Positions 26,942 to 36,439 of a stretch of DNA of 58,118 nt are shown here, piece after piece (position 1 is the first letter of the stretch; each line of letters starts with the position of its first letter). The notes beneath the pieces are model-generated. The model did no database searches. It was not told the origin of the DNA and saw nothing but the letters and a program-made list of their open reading frames with translations. Both the position numbers and the translations under genes were made by a program. This DNA comes from Intrasporangium sp. (GTDB lineage Bacteria; Actinomycetota; Actinomycetes; Actinomycetales; Dermatophilaceae): contig NZ_JAKDLO010000003.1 of assembly GCF_030452765.1 (NCBI RefSeq), positions 1-58,118 of the forward strand, in the 5' to 3' direction.

Positions 26942-27310
26942 GCGCAGGTCTCCGGCGAGGTCTCGGGGCGGCTGCTGCTGCCCAAGAGCCTGCGGGTGGT
27001 TGTGACAGCCTCAAGTGGCCCCAGTTAGGGCCGTTGTGATGGCTTGATTTGGCCCCACTCTCGACCCGCCTGCCTCTATGTTCCGGCTTGTCAGACCAAA
27101 GACGAGCTGGAGGCCAGAGGCGTGAAGGAGAGATCGAGAGTGGAGCAGTGCGTCGGAGGCGCTGCGTGTGGCCGAGTGCGGTGAGGGCGTCCAGTGCCGA
27201 ACGAGAGGAACCCGATCTTCTCCATGCTGCTGCAACGTCCTGCCGCCCTCCGTCCTTCCGCAGGCCACAGCGCTCCCGGTCCAGCCACGCGTGCACCCCG
27301 AGGGACACGG
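26942..27310. other. 369-bp non-coding stretch with IS21-end-like repeats
   Basis: No convincing gene is seen. Two imperfect 23-bp direct repeats, TGTGACAGCCTCAAG... at 27001-27023 and TGTGATGGCTTGATT... at 27035-27057, both end in TGGCCCCA and are 34 bp apart. Repeated TGT-GGCCCC words of this kind occur at the ends of IS21-type elements, so this may be a leftover insertion-sequence end. No istA/istB genes remain. The rest is ordinary high-GC sequence. Confidence 0.4.
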
Positions 27311-27952
27311 TCATCCGGCGCTTGCCACGCGCACCGCCGCGGCGACCCACTCGACGAGGGGTCGCACCTGGCGCCACGACGAACGCACGTGCTCCGCGAG
27401 GGCAGGCGTGGTGACGATGTCAGGGTCATCGACGGACCGCATCGCGGTAAGCGACCGGTGCCGGAGCAGGTCGATCCTCGGATGGTCGCGGCTCCAGCCG
27501 CGGGGTGCCGTGCGCAGACGGTCGCCGCCGACCTCCCAGTCATCCGTCCGAAGCGCCTCGACGATCTCGGCGAGCGCGGCACCGTCCGGGCTGTCGACAG
27601 CCCGTCGGTAGGCCGCGAGGGCCGGGGCATCGGGGTGGTAGAAGCCGCCGCCGAGGCGGAAGCCGTCGGCGGACACCTCGGCGTACCACCCCGTGTAGGA
27701 GCCGGCGCCGACGAAGATCCCCTGGCTTGTCTTGTACGGAGTCTTGTCCCGGGAGAAGCGCAGGTTGCGGTTCGGGCGGAACACCTTGCCCGGGCCGAAC
27801 TCGTCCTCGAGCAGGTCGAGCAGGGCCGTCATGGGTCCGCGCACGTCACGCTCGTAGGTCTCCCGCTCGGTCTGCCAGAACGCTCGGCTGTTGTCCTTCT
27901 CGAGGGCTGCGTAGAAGTCGACGGCGGCGTGCGGAAGTCCACTGAACGTCAT
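27311..27952 (-). CDS. DUF2461 family protein
   Basis: A 213-residue protein of the DUF2461/TIGR02453 family, biochemical function unknown. The family pattern is visible: FYAALEKDNSRAFWQTERETY, FRPNRNLRFSRDKTPYKTS and GWYAEVSADGFRLGGGFYHP. Length matches the family. It marks the return to core genes after the TA island. Confidence 0.9.
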   Translation of the reverse strand: MTFSGLPHAAVDFYAALEKDNSRAFWQTERETYERDVRGPMTALLDLLEDEFGPGKVFRPNRNLRFSRDKTPYKTSQGIFVGAGSYTGWYAEVSADGFRLGGGFYHPDAPALAAYRRAVDSPDGAALAEIVEALRTDDWEVGGDRLRTAPRGWSRDHPRIDLLRHRSLTAMRSVDDPDIVTTPALAEHVRSSWRQVRPLVEWVAAAVRVASAG

Positions 27953-28174
27953 ACCGCAGGGTATGTCGCGGAGCCCACCGTGGCATCGACGGGATGAGGC
28001 GCGCCACCACGGTCCACCAGCGCACGCTTGCCACCACAGCGCGCTCGATCAGGAGTGATCGACGATCCCACGTCGGTGTAGCAGGAAGAGCACCGCGGCG
28101 GCGAAGTCGTTGCCTGCCGTGCCCCGCCCAGCGAGGCGCGAGATCCGGACTGCACGGCTTCGGACGGGGACCGC

Positions 28175-28834
28175 TCAGTCCGCGTCAGCCCCGGTGAAAG
28201 CGTCGGCGATCGGGGTGCTCCCGTCGTTGAACTCATAGACCCGCCGGTAGGTCGTCGGCGAAGCGAGCACCACCGCGATGGCAGCGGCGACATTGGCCCG
28301 TGACACGCGCCGGGTGGGCTGGTCGGGCCCGACGTCGACCTTGCCGCTACCGGGCTCCGTCGTCAGCAGGCTCGGCTGCAGGATCGTCCAGTCGAGGTCG
28401 CCGGCCGCGAGATGAGCGTCCGCGTCGGCCTTGGCCTGTGCATATGGGAATAGCGAATCGCCTTCTGCGACACCATGATCCGGTCCGGCGCGGAAGTAGG
28501 ACACCATGACGAACCGGCGCGCACCCGCCCTGGAGGCAGCGTCGATGGTCCGGATCGCCGCGTCACGGTCGACGGCATAGGTCCGCTCGGGGCTGCCTCC
28601 GCCGGCGCCCGCCGACCACACGACGGCATCGAAGCCGCGCACCAGGTCCTCGGTCGCGTGCTCGTCCAGCGTCTCCACGTCGGCGACCTGAGCCCGTGCG
28701 CCCGTCTGCTCGACGTCAGCGACGTGGTCGGGATTGCGCACGATCGAGACGACATCGTGCCCAGCCGCGATTAGGATCGGCGCAGCGAGAAGGGCCACCT
28801 TGCCGTGGCCGCCGATGATGGCGATGCGTGCCAT
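28175..28834 (-). CDS. NAD(P)-binding oxidoreductase, atypical short-chain dehydrogenase
   Basis: A 219-residue single-domain Rossmann protein of the NAD(P)H-binding (atypical SDR) group. The dinucleotide motif is IIGGHGKVALLAAPIL; SAGAGGGSPERTYAVDRDAA and FVMVSYFRAGP are typical. The active-site Tyr-Lys pair is not clear, so it may be a regulator or reductase with an unknown substrate. GGAGGG precedes ATG 28834. The 222 bp before it (27953-28174) show no gene. Confidence 0.85.
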   Translation of the reverse strand: MARIAIIGGHGKVALLAAPILIAAGHDVVSIVRNPDHVADVEQTGARAQVADVETLDEHATEDLVRGFDAVVWSAGAGGGSPERTYAVDRDAAIRTIDAASRAGARRFVMVSYFRAGPDHGVAEGDSLFPYAQAKADADAHLAAGDLDWTILQPSLLTTEPGSGKVDVGPDQPTRRVSRANVAAAIAVVLASPTTYRRVYEFNDGSTPIADAFTGADAD

Positions 28835-28908
28835 GGACCCTCCGGAGCGTCAGACGTTCTCGTCAGGCTACCCGGGACCGGGACTCCCGAACCAGGTCGG
28901 GCCATGGC

Positions 28909-29631
28909 TCAGCCCATCCGGATCGCCCGCACGCCGAGCGCCCGGTCGACCCCAGCAGCCTCGCCGCCGCCGGTGACGATCCCGGTGACCAGCTCTCGTG
29001 GCTCGGGATGGCCGGGCAGGGCAGCGAGGTAGGCCTCGTGCGCCTCGAGCGAGGCGACGGCCTTCTCGACCGCGTCGCCGCCCAGCTCTATCGCGTGGGT
29101 CGGGGTCATACCGGTCACCAGCAGCCACCGGGTCGACCACGGCTCGAGGCCGTCCTGCTCCCGCAGCTCCCGGAAGACCCACGGGTTGTCGGCGTCACGG
29201 ATCGCATCGGCGGTGGCAAGCCCGGCTGCCCGGTGGTCGGCGTGGTTGAGGCCCCACGGCACGTCGAGCTCCCACGTGGTGCAGAGGATCGCATCGGGCC
29301 GGACCTGCCGGATCCGGCGCGCCACGTGTCTGCGGGTGGCCAGGTCGGGCTGGAGCACGCCGTCGGGCAGGTCGAGGATCGTCAGGTCGTGCACACCGAC
29401 CCTGGCGCAGGCGCGCCGCTGCTCCTCGGCGCGCAGTGGCCCCACCTGAGCGGGGTCGCGGTCGCGGATCCCCGCCTCGCCGGAGGTGAGCAGCAGGTAG
29501 GCGACCTCGATGCCACGGGAGGTCCATTCAGCGACCGCGGCCGAGGCGCCGTACTCCATGTCGTCCGGATGGGCCACCACGCACAGCACCCGCGCGATGT
29601 CAGGGTCGTCGAAGATCTCGAGGTCGGGCAT
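28909..29631 (-). CDS. PIG-L family deacetylase
   Basis: A 240-residue zinc deacetylase of the LmbE/PIG-L family, removing an acetyl group from an N-acetylglucosamine-type substrate. The zinc-binding AHPDDMEYG (His21, Asp24) and NHADHRAAG are intact. It is distinct from MshB at 44.7 kb. Candidates include a bacillithiol- or mycothiol-related or an antibiotic-like glycan step, but the substrate is unknown. A TAACGT box ends 6 nt before ATG 29631. Confidence 0.88.
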   Translation of the reverse strand: MPDLEIFDDPDIARVLCVVAHPDDMEYGASAAVAEWTSRGIEVAYLLLTSGEAGIRDRDPAQVGPLRAEEQRRACARVGVHDLTILDLPDGVLQPDLATRRHVARRIRQVRPDAILCTTWELDVPWGLNHADHRAAGLATADAIRDADNPWVFRELREQDGLEPWSTRWLLVTGMTPTHAIELGGDAVEKAVASLEAHEAYLAALPGHPEPRELVTGIVTGGGEAAGVDRALGVRAIRMG

Positions 29632-29637
29632 GCCCGC

Positions 29638-29643
29638 ACGTTA
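29638..29643 (-). promoter_or_regulatory. -10 box for leaderless PIG-L gene
   Basis: TAACGT on the minus strand with a 6-nt spacer to the ATG at 29631 and no ribosome-binding site. Confidence 0.45.
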
Positions 29644-29700
29644 CCCGGACTCGTCCGTTATGCCGCTGTGCCGGCTGTCCTGCGGTGGTGCCGTCGCGCG

Positions 29701-31366
29701 TCAGGTGCCTGGGGCAGCAGGCGGTCGGTCCTCGTCGGCCGGGGTCGCGCCCGGCCCGGTCCGCCGGCCCTTCGACGGGAGCCGGCCCTTCGAGGGGAGC
29801 CGGCCCTTCGAGGGGAGCCGGCCCTTCGAGGTGAGCCGGCCCTTCGAGGTGAGCTGGCCTGTCGAGGGGTCGTCGGCGGTGGGGAAGTGGCGCGGGACGA
29901 CGAGCAGCACGAGCAGCGATGCGACCCCGGCCGCGAGCAGCCCGACGAACACCGCGTGCGTCGAGGCGTGCAGGGCCGAGCGCATGAACTCTTCGGCGGC
30001 CGCGGACGGGTGGCCGAGCAGGGCCCGGCTCACCTCGTCGACGGTCGAGGGGACGACACCGCGCAGGTCCGGGGGAGTCGACTCGAGGGCGAGCGAGCAG
30101 GACCAGGTTCGTGATGGCGCCGAAGACCGCTGCGCCGAGGCTCTGCCCGAGGTACCGGGAGAACATCGCCCCACCGGTGATGACCCCGCGTTGCGACCAG
30201 GTGACCATCGACTGGAGCCCGACGATGAGCGGGGTCGTGATCAGGCCCATCCCGGCGCCCATGAGCAGGCTGCCGAGCACGGCCAGCCAGATCGAGGAGT
30301 CCTGCTGGATGGACACGAACACGACGCCCGAGAGGATCGCGAAGAACGCGCCGACGATCGCGGTGTTCCGGAAGCCGATGCGCAGGTAGAGCCGGCTCGA
30401 CAAGCCGGACGCGACCGGCCAGCTCATGCTCATCGTCGCCAGGACGAAACCGGCCGCGACCGGGCTGAGGCCACCCACCGCCTGAGCCCAGGTGGGCAGG
30501 AAGGTCGACAGTCCGATGACGGCAAGCCCGGCCAGGATCGTGGCGACGTAGGAGCCGGCCGTGACCCGCTTGGTCCACAGCCACATCGGCATGATCGGCT
30601 CCGCGGCGCGCTGCTCGACGAGGACCGCCACGACTCCAGCGAGTGCGGCGGCGACGAAGATCGTCACGCTGGGCGCCGACCACCAGGGCCAGCTCGTCCC
30701 GCCCTGCAGCAGCCCGAACATGCCGAGCCCGGCTGCGAGGAACAGCAGCATGGCGCCGGCCCAGTCGATCCGGTGCTCGTGGTGTTCCACGTCCTCATGG
30801 ACCCGCCGGATGATGAACGTCAGCGCGATCGCCCCGATCGGCACGTTGACGAGGAAGATCCACCGCCAGCTCGCGTACTGGGCGAAGATCCCACCGAGCG
30901 TGGGGGCGATGACCGCGGAGATGCCCCAGACGCTCGAGAGGTAGCCCTGGATCCGGCCTCGTTCCCGGATGTCGTACAGGTCACCGGCCAGGGTCTGCAC
31001 GGTCGCCCCGATGGCTCCTGCCCCGAAGCCCTGCAGCCCGCGGAAGACGATCAGGGCGAGCATGTTCCACGAGAACGCCGACAGGACCGAGCCGACCAGG
31101 AAGATGACCGAGCCGATGACGAGGATGGGCTTGCGCCCGTAGACGTCGGCGAACTTCCCGTAGATCGGGATCGTCACCGTCTGGGCCAGCAGGTAGATCG
31201 AGAAGACCCAGCCGACCAGCGAGAAGCCGCCGAGGTCGCCGACGACCTGCGGGATCGCGGTGGCCACGATCGTCGTGTCCATCGCGATGAGTGCCATCGC
31301 GAGCATGAGCGCGACGAGGACGGGGGTGCGCGGGTCACGTGCCCGTCCCGCTCGGCTCAACGGCAT
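29701..31366 (-). pseudogene. DHA2-type MFS drug efflux transporter with a frameshift
   Basis: An EmrB/QacA-like 14-helix exporter. The first ~424 codons read normally: MALIAMDTTIVATAIPQ, GKFADVYGRKPILVIG, WRWIFLVNVPIGAIAL. Near 30085-30098 the frame breaks. The original frame continues into Arg/Pro-rich nonsense to 29600, overlapping the PIG-L gene, while the shifted frame holds the true end (STPPDLRGVVPSTVDEVSRA, last membrane helix GLLAAGVASLLVLLVVP). A one-base deletion in a run of GCTC/GCCC words would explain it. It is either a real pseudogene or a sequence error. Start ATG 31366. Confidence 0.85.
29763..29870. repeat. Six 18-bp tandem repeats in the efflux-gene tail
   Basis: The unit GCCGGCCCTTCGAGGGGA recurs every 18 bp from 29763, with six copies (the last degenerate). 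In the restored frame it encodes repeated L-P/T-S-K-G-R hexapeptides at the C-terminus of the transporter. Being a multiple of three it preserves any reading frame. Confidence 0.9.
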
Positions 31367-31431
31367 ACGTCATCCTGCACGAGCATGGCTCCATCCTGCC
31401 CCTCGTGGCTCTCGGGTATGCCGCCCGCCCC

Positions 31432-32142
31432 TCAGATGGTGCAGCCGTCCGGGCCGCATGCAGCCGAGTCATCTTGCGCCTCGGCAGGACTCACTGTGAC
31501 GAGGGGGTTCGACTCACGCCAGACCTGCTCGAGCGCCTGGCTGAAGACCTCGGTCGGCTGAGCCCCCGAGACACCGTACTTGTCGTCGAGGACGAAGAAC
31601 GGCACGCCTTGGATACCAAGGCTGCCCGCACGGCGGATGTCGGACTGCACTGCGGCACGGTAGCGCCCGTCGGCCAGAGCCTGCTCGACCGCGCTCCCGT
31701 CGAGCCCCGCCCGGATACCGACGCGGACCAGCACCTCGAGTGAGCCGACGTCCTCACCATGCTCGAAGTGCGCCGACAGAAGCGCCTCTTCGACGTCACC
31801 GGCGAGGCCACGTTCTGCAGCGAGGTGCAGCACCTCGTGGGCGCGCAGGCTGTTGGCGACGACGAGCGAGTCGAAGTCGTAGTCGAGCCCCTCGTCGGCG
31901 GCGATCCCGCTGATGCGCCCGAACATCCGGCGCACCTGCTCGGGTGCCATGCCCTTGCGGCTCGACAGGTACTCGAGCCCGGTGCCGTCGTAGCGCTCCG
32001 GCAGGCTCGGGTCGAGCTGGTAGCTGTGCCAGGTCACCTCGACGTCCTCGCGGTGGGCGAACCCGTCGAGAGCTGCGTCGAACCGGCGCTTGCCGATGAA
32101 GCACCACGGGCAGGCGATATCGGACCAGATGTCGACCTTCAT
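31432..32142 (-). CDS. DsbA/FrnE-family thiol oxidoreductase
   Basis: A 236-residue cytoplasmic thioredoxin-fold protein of the DsbA-like FrnE group. The active site is CPWC near residue 11; GVPFFVLDDKYGVSGAQP contains the cis-proline loop. The C-terminal CGPDGC is a second cysteine pair found in FrnE proteins. It probably acts in disulfide or redox stress chemistry. There is no signal peptide. Confidence 0.92.
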   Translation of the reverse strand: MKVDIWSDIACPWCFIGKRRFDAALDGFAHREDVEVTWHSYQLDPSLPERYDGTGLEYLSSRKGMAPEQVRRMFGRISGIAADEGLDYDFDSLVVANSLRAHEVLHLAAERGLAGDVEEALLSAHFEHGEDVGSLEVLVRVGIRAGLDGSAVEQALADGRYRAAVQSDIRRAGSLGIQGVPFFVLDDKYGVSGAQPTEVFSQALEQVWRESNPLVTVSPAEAQDDSAACGPDGCTI

Positions 32143-32263
32143 GCCAGCCTCAACGCGGCGATATCCGCGAGGCTTCCCGACTGTCCGCGGAGTGGACCGG
32201 CGAGACGCGTCGGGTGGACGGCATACCCGCAGCTAGTCTCGAAGGAGAGGGAAGGACACGTCC

Positions 32264-32614
32264 ATGGCAACGGTGCACATCAAACGGGTCTACGAGGACC
32301 CGTCGCCTGAGGACGGCTACCGGGTGCTCGTCGACCGGGTCTGGCCGCGCGGCATCTCCAAGGAGCGGGCACATGTCGGCGAGTGGCACAAGGAGGCCGG
32401 CCCCACGACGGAGCTGCGCAAGTGGTTCGGGCACGAGCCCGAGAAGTACGAGGAGTTCCGGCGCCGCTACCGCGAGGAGCTCGACGGCAGTGCGGCGCTC
32501 ACGCACCTGCGCGAGATCGTCGCCGACCACGACGTCGTGACGCTGGTCTACTCGGCCAAGGATGAGGAACACAACCAGGCGGGCGTGCTCGCGGAGCTGC
32601 TCGAAGAGGCGTGA
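32264..32614 (+). CDS. DUF488 family protein
   Basis: A 116-residue DUF488 (YeaO-like) protein of unknown role. Family text: IKRVYEDPSPEDGYRVLVDR, WPRGISKE, WHKEAGPTTELRKWFGHEPE and VTLVYSAKDEEHNQA. GGAGAGGGAAGGA precedes ATG 32264 and TAGTCT lies ~25 nt further up as a likely -10. It ends with the hairpin at 32639. Confidence 0.92.
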   Translation: MATVHIKRVYEDPSPEDGYRVLVDRVWPRGISKERAHVGEWHKEAGPTTELRKWFGHEPEKYEEFRRRYREELDGSAALTHLREIVADHDVVTLVYSAKDEEHNQAGVLAELLEEA

Positions 32615-32638
32615 CAGACGGTCCGTGGCCACGGACGC

Positions 32639-32666
32639 GGTGTCACGGCACCTTGGTCGTGACACC
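32639..32666. terminator. Hairpin between DUF488 gene and peptide ABC operon
   Basis: A perfect 9-bp stem (GGTGTCACG 32639-32647 with CGTGACACC 32658-32666) with a 10-nt loop between convergent genes, probably bidirectional. Confidence 0.7.
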
Positions 32667-32677
32667 GGAATGGGACT

Positions 32678-35311
32678 TCAGCTGATGTCCGTGAGCAGGT
32701 TGCCCCGCTCCTCGCGACGGCGCCGCTGCTCGATCGGGTCAGGCACCGGAACCGCGGCGATGAGCTGTTTGGTGTACTCCTGCTGCGGCGAGCCGAGCAC
32801 CTGCGCCCTGGAGCCGATCTCGACGATCCGGCCGCGCTGCATGACGGCGACCCGGTTGGCGAGCATGTCGACGACGGCCAGGTCATGGCTGATGAAGATG
32901 CACGCGAACTCCAGCTCCTCCTGCAGCTCCGCGAACAGCTCGAGGACGCGCGCCTGCACCGACACGTCGAGAGCCGAGGTCGGTTCGTCGGCGATGAGCA
33001 CCTCCGGGCGCAGCGCCAGAGACCGGGCCAGGCTGACCCGCTGACGTTGACCGCCGGACAGCTCGTGCGGGAAGCGTTCCTGATACGAGGTCGGCAGCTC
33101 GACCCGCTCGAGCAGCTCCCGTACGTGGGCGCGCTGCTCGGACGGGCTGAGGCGGCCCTCGGCCCGCAGCGGCTCGGCGACGCAGTCACCGATGGTCATC
33201 TGCGGGTTGAGCGAGGCGGCCGGGTCCTGGAAGACGAAGCCGAACCGGCTGCGCAGCGGCTTCAGCTCGCGGTCAGACAGCCCGGAGACCACCTGGCCGC
33301 CCAGCCGAACCGTCCCGCTCGTCGGTTTCTGCAGCCCGACGACGCAACGGCCCACGGTCGACTTGCCGGAGCCGGACTCGCCGACCAGGCCCAGCACCTC
33401 GCCGCGGTGCACTGTCAGGGAGACGTGGTCGACCGCCCGGAAGCTGGGCTGGCCGAACCTGCCGGGGAACTCGACGACGAGGTCGTCGATCTCGAGGACG
33501 GGCTCGGCGCCTCCCTGCATGGACAGGTCGGCGCCGACGCCGTGGCCGAGGTGCGGCACGGCGTCGAGCAGGCGTCTGGTGTAGGGGTGCTTCGGATCGG
33601 CGAAGAGCGGCCCGACGGGGGCCTCCTCGACGATCTTGCCGTGGTACATCACCACCACCCGGTCGGCCATGTCTGCGACGACGCCCATGTTGTGCGTGAT
33701 CAGGACGATCGCGGTACCGAGCCGGTCGCGCAGGTCGAGGAGCAGTTCCAGGACCGCGGCCTGGACAGTCACGTCGAGAGCGGTCGTCGGCTCGTCGGCG
33801 ACGATGACGTCGGGCTCGCACGCGATGGCCATCGCGATGACGACCCGCTGCTTCTGTCCGCCGGAGAGCTGGTGCGGGTAGTAGTCGACGCGCCGCTTGG
33901 GGTCCGGGAGACCGACCATGTCGAGCAGCTCGATCGCCCGGGCGCGGGCGTGCCGGCGGCTCACCTTCTGGTGGGCCCGGATCCCCTCGGTGATCTGCCA
34001 GCCGATCGTGTAGACCGGGTTGAGCGCGGTGGACGGCTCCTGGAAGATCATCGACACCTCGTCGCCGCGCACTTCCTGCAGCGTCTGGCCGGAGGCTCCG
34101 ATGAGCTCGTGTGAACCGCCGGACTCGGTGCTGAGTGTCGCCGACCCCGAGACGGTGGCGGTCGGGGGGAGCAGGCCCAGGACGGCCCGGGAGCTGACGG
34201 ACTTGCCCGACCCGGACTCGCCGACGACGGCGACGACCTCGCCCGGGGCCACGTCGAAGCTGATTCCGTCGACGGCGTGCACCGGGCCGCTGTCGGTCCG
34301 GAAGGTGACCGTCAGGTCGGTCAGGCTGAGCGTCGCCACCCGCCGTTCCCCCTCGGCTCGACGCACGATCGCGGCGTGGCTCGACAGACCCTCGACGGCG
34401 ACCTCCGCCGCATCCGCCTCGCTCGTGTCGCCGCGCCGGCCCCGCAGTCGCGGGTCGAGCAGGTCGTTGAGGCTCTCGCCGACGAGGGTGATCCCGAGCA
34501 CGAGGAGCACGATCGCGGCCCCGGGGAAGACCCCCGTCCACCAGATCCCGTTGGTCGCGTCGGACATCGCCTTGTTCAGGTCGTAGCCCCACTCGGCGGC
34601 CGCCGACGGCTGGATCCCGAAGCCGAGGAAGCCGAGGCCGGCCAGGGTCAGGATCGCCTCGGACCCGTTGAGCGTGGCGATGATCGGCAGGGTCTGGCGG
34701 ACGTTGGAGTAGATGTGCCGGGTCAGGATGCGCGGCACGGGCGTGCCCACGACGCGGGCCGCGTCGACGTAGGGCTCGACCTTGACGCTCAGGGTCGCGT
34801 TGCGGACCACCCGGAAGTACTGGGGGATGAACACGACGGTGATCGACAGGGCGGCCGCCATGATGCCGGCCGTGACACCCGACCGGCCCCCGGACAGCAC
34901 GATGGCGACGATGATCGCGAGCAGCAGCGAGGGGAAGGCGTACATCGCGTCGGTGACGAGCACGAGGACCCGGTCGAGCCAGCGTCCGACGTAGCCCGAG
35001 ATCAGGCCGAGGGGCACGCCGATGCACAGCGAGAACACGACGGCGAGGACGACGACCTCCAGAGCGGTGCGGGCGCCGTACACCACGCGGGAGAACACGT
35101 CCTCGCCCCCGACGCTCGTGCCGAACCAGTGCGCCGCCGAGGGCGCTGCCTGGATCGGGAAGTCATGGCCGTTCGCGCCCGCGTCGTTGAACCCGTAGGG
35201 CGCGATCAACGGTGCGAAGACGGCCAGGACGACGAACAGGACGATGAGGACGACGCCGGTCAGGATCATCCCGCGCTGGACACCGCGGGTGTTGCGGATG
35301 AGGGCGAACAT
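32678..35311 (-). CDS. Peptide ABC transporter fusion: permease (DppC-like) plus two ATPases (DppD/DppF-like)
   Basis: An 877-residue single chain joining three subunits. Residues ~1-300 are a DppC-type permease with about six helices and an EAA-type loop (EPYVDAARVVGTPVPRILTR). Residues ~330-600 are a first ATPase (Walker A GESGSGKSVSS, signature LSGGQKQR, Walker B VIVADEPT). Residues ~610-870 are a second ATPase (GESGSGKSTVG, LSGGQRQR, LIADEPTSALD). No stop separates them. Permease-ATPase and double-ATPase fusions occur in actinobacteria; all three in one is less usual. It should work with the DppB-like permease and binding lipoprotein upstream. Confidence 0.93.
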   Translation of the reverse strand: MFALIRNTRGVQRGMILTGVVLIVLFVVLAVFAPLIAPYGFNDAGANGHDFPIQAAPSAAHWFGTSVGGEDVFSRVVYGARTALEVVVLAVVFSLCIGVPLGLISGYVGRWLDRVLVLVTDAMYAFPSLLLAIIVAIVLSGGRSGVTAGIMAAALSITVVFIPQYFRVVRNATLSVKVEPYVDAARVVGTPVPRILTRHIYSNVRQTLPIIATLNGSEAILTLAGLGFLGFGIQPSAAAEWGYDLNKAMSDATNGIWWTGVFPGAAIVLLVLGITLVGESLNDLLDPRLRGRRGDTSEADAAEVAVEGLSSHAAIVRRAEGERRVATLSLTDLTVTFRTDSGPVHAVDGISFDVAPGEVVAVVGESGSGKSVSSRAVLGLLPPTATVSGSATLSTESGGSHELIGASGQTLQEVRGDEVSMIFQEPSTALNPVYTIGWQITEGIRAHQKVSRRHARARAIELLDMVGLPDPKRRVDYYPHQLSGGQKQRVVIAMAIACEPDVIVADEPTTALDVTVQAAVLELLLDLRDRLGTAIVLITHNMGVVADMADRVVVMYHGKIVEEAPVGPLFADPKHPYTRRLLDAVPHLGHGVGADLSMQGGAEPVLEIDDLVVEFPGRFGQPSFRAVDHVSLTVHRGEVLGLVGESGSGKSTVGRCVVGLQKPTSGTVRLGGQVVSGLSDRELKPLRSRFGFVFQDPAASLNPQMTIGDCVAEPLRAEGRLSPSEQRAHVRELLERVELPTSYQERFPHELSGGQRQRVSLARSLALRPEVLIADEPTSALDVSVQARVLELFAELQEELEFACIFISHDLAVVDMLANRVAVMQRGRIVEIGSRAQVLGSPQQEYTKQLIAAVPVPDPIEQRRRREERGNLLTDIS

Positions 35312-35326
35312 GTCGGTGCTCCTGAC

Positions 35327-36415
35327 TCAGAACCGGACGCGCGGGTCGACGAAGGCCACGATGACGTCGATGACCAGGCTGGCGATGCTGACGACGATCG
35401 CGAAGAGCGTGACGATGCCCTGCACTGCGATGAAGTCCCGCTTGATGAGGTACTGGGCGAGCGTGTAGCCGAGGCCCTGCCACTCGAAGGTCGTCTCGGT
35501 CAGCACCGCACCGCCGAGCAGCAGCGCGATCTGCATGCCCATCACGGTCACGACCGGAACGAGGGCGTTGCGGAAGGCGTGCTTGCGGATGACCCGACGC
35601 TCCGACACGCCTCTGGCTCGCGCCGCGGTCACGTAGTCGGCGCCGAGCGTACCGATGAGGTTGATCCGCACGAGCCGCAGGAACACCCCTCCGGTGAGCA
35701 GGCCGAGGGTCAACGCCGGTAGGACCGCGTGCTGCAGGACGTCCCAGACGTAGTCCGGATTCCCCCAGAGGATCGCGTCGAGGATCATGATGTGCGTCTG
35801 CGGCGTGACGTTCGTCAGGGCGATCTCCGTCTCGATGCTCGACCGTCCGGCGACCGGCCACCCGAAAGGTGAGAAGGCCAGCTTGAAGAGCAGGCCGAGG
35901 AAGAAGACCGGGGCCGCGTAGACGACGATCGAGAAGACGCGCAGCACCACGTCCGTGTAGCGGTCGCGGTAGCGGGCCGCGACTCGGCCCAGCGGGATGC
36001 CGATGAGGAAGGCGACGATCAGGGACCAGAAGGCCAGCTCGAGGGTGGCCAGACCGTTGACGACGAAGATGCTCGTGATCGACCGGTTGTCGGTCAGGGT
36101 GGTGCCGAAGTCGAAGTGGAGGATCCCGGTCAGGTAGTCCCAGTACTGTCCCAGGATCGGCCCGCTCAGTCCCGCGGCTGCCTTGCGTTGCTCGATCTGC
36201 TCCGGCGAGAGCCGCCCGCCGAGGGCAGCGGTGATGGGGTCACCGATGACGCGCATCAGCAGGAAGACGAGGGTGACGAGGATCCAGATCATCAGCGGCA
36301 CCAGGGCGACCCGGATGATCAGGTACCGCAGCAGGGGCGGCATGCCGCCTCTGCTGCGTCCCTCCGCCTTGGTGGGGGTTGGTTCCTCGGAGCCTTGGAC
36401 CTCTGCGATGGTCAT
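35327..36415 (-). CDS. Peptide ABC transporter permease (DppB-like)
   Basis: A 362-residue inner-membrane permease. After a ~30-residue hydrophilic N-terminus come about six helices, including LLRYLIIRVALVPLMIWILV. The EAA loop is VTAARARGVSERRVIRKHAFRNAL. ATG 36415 (MTIAEVQGS) is preferred over an in-frame start 21 nt upstream. It ends 15 bp before the fused gene and is separated from the binding-protein gene by a strong hairpin. It imports oligopeptides or a similar substrate. Confidence 0.93.
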   Translation of the reverse strand: MTIAEVQGSEEPTPTKAEGRSRGGMPPLLRYLIIRVALVPLMIWILVTLVFLLMRVIGDPITAALGGRLSPEQIEQRKAAAGLSGPILGQYWDYLTGILHFDFGTTLTDNRSITSIFVVNGLATLELAFWSLIVAFLIGIPLGRVAARYRDRYTDVVLRVFSIVVYAAPVFFLGLLFKLAFSPFGWPVAGRSSIETEIALTNVTPQTHIMILDAILWGNPDYVWDVLQHAVLPALTLGLLTGGVFLRLVRINLIGTLGADYVTAARARGVSERRVIRKHAFRNALVPVVTVMGMQIALLLGGAVLTETTFEWQGLGYTLAQYLIKRDFIAVQGIVTLFAIVVSIASLVIDVIVAFVDPRVRF

Positions 36416-36439
36416 GATGCACGCTTTCCGACGCACGCG

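Noticed and set aside
28054-28174. Minus-strand text reading GNDFAAAVLFLLHRRGIVDHS before a stop
   Set aside because: It looks protein-like, but no start codon or extended homologous frame is present, so no gene is called.
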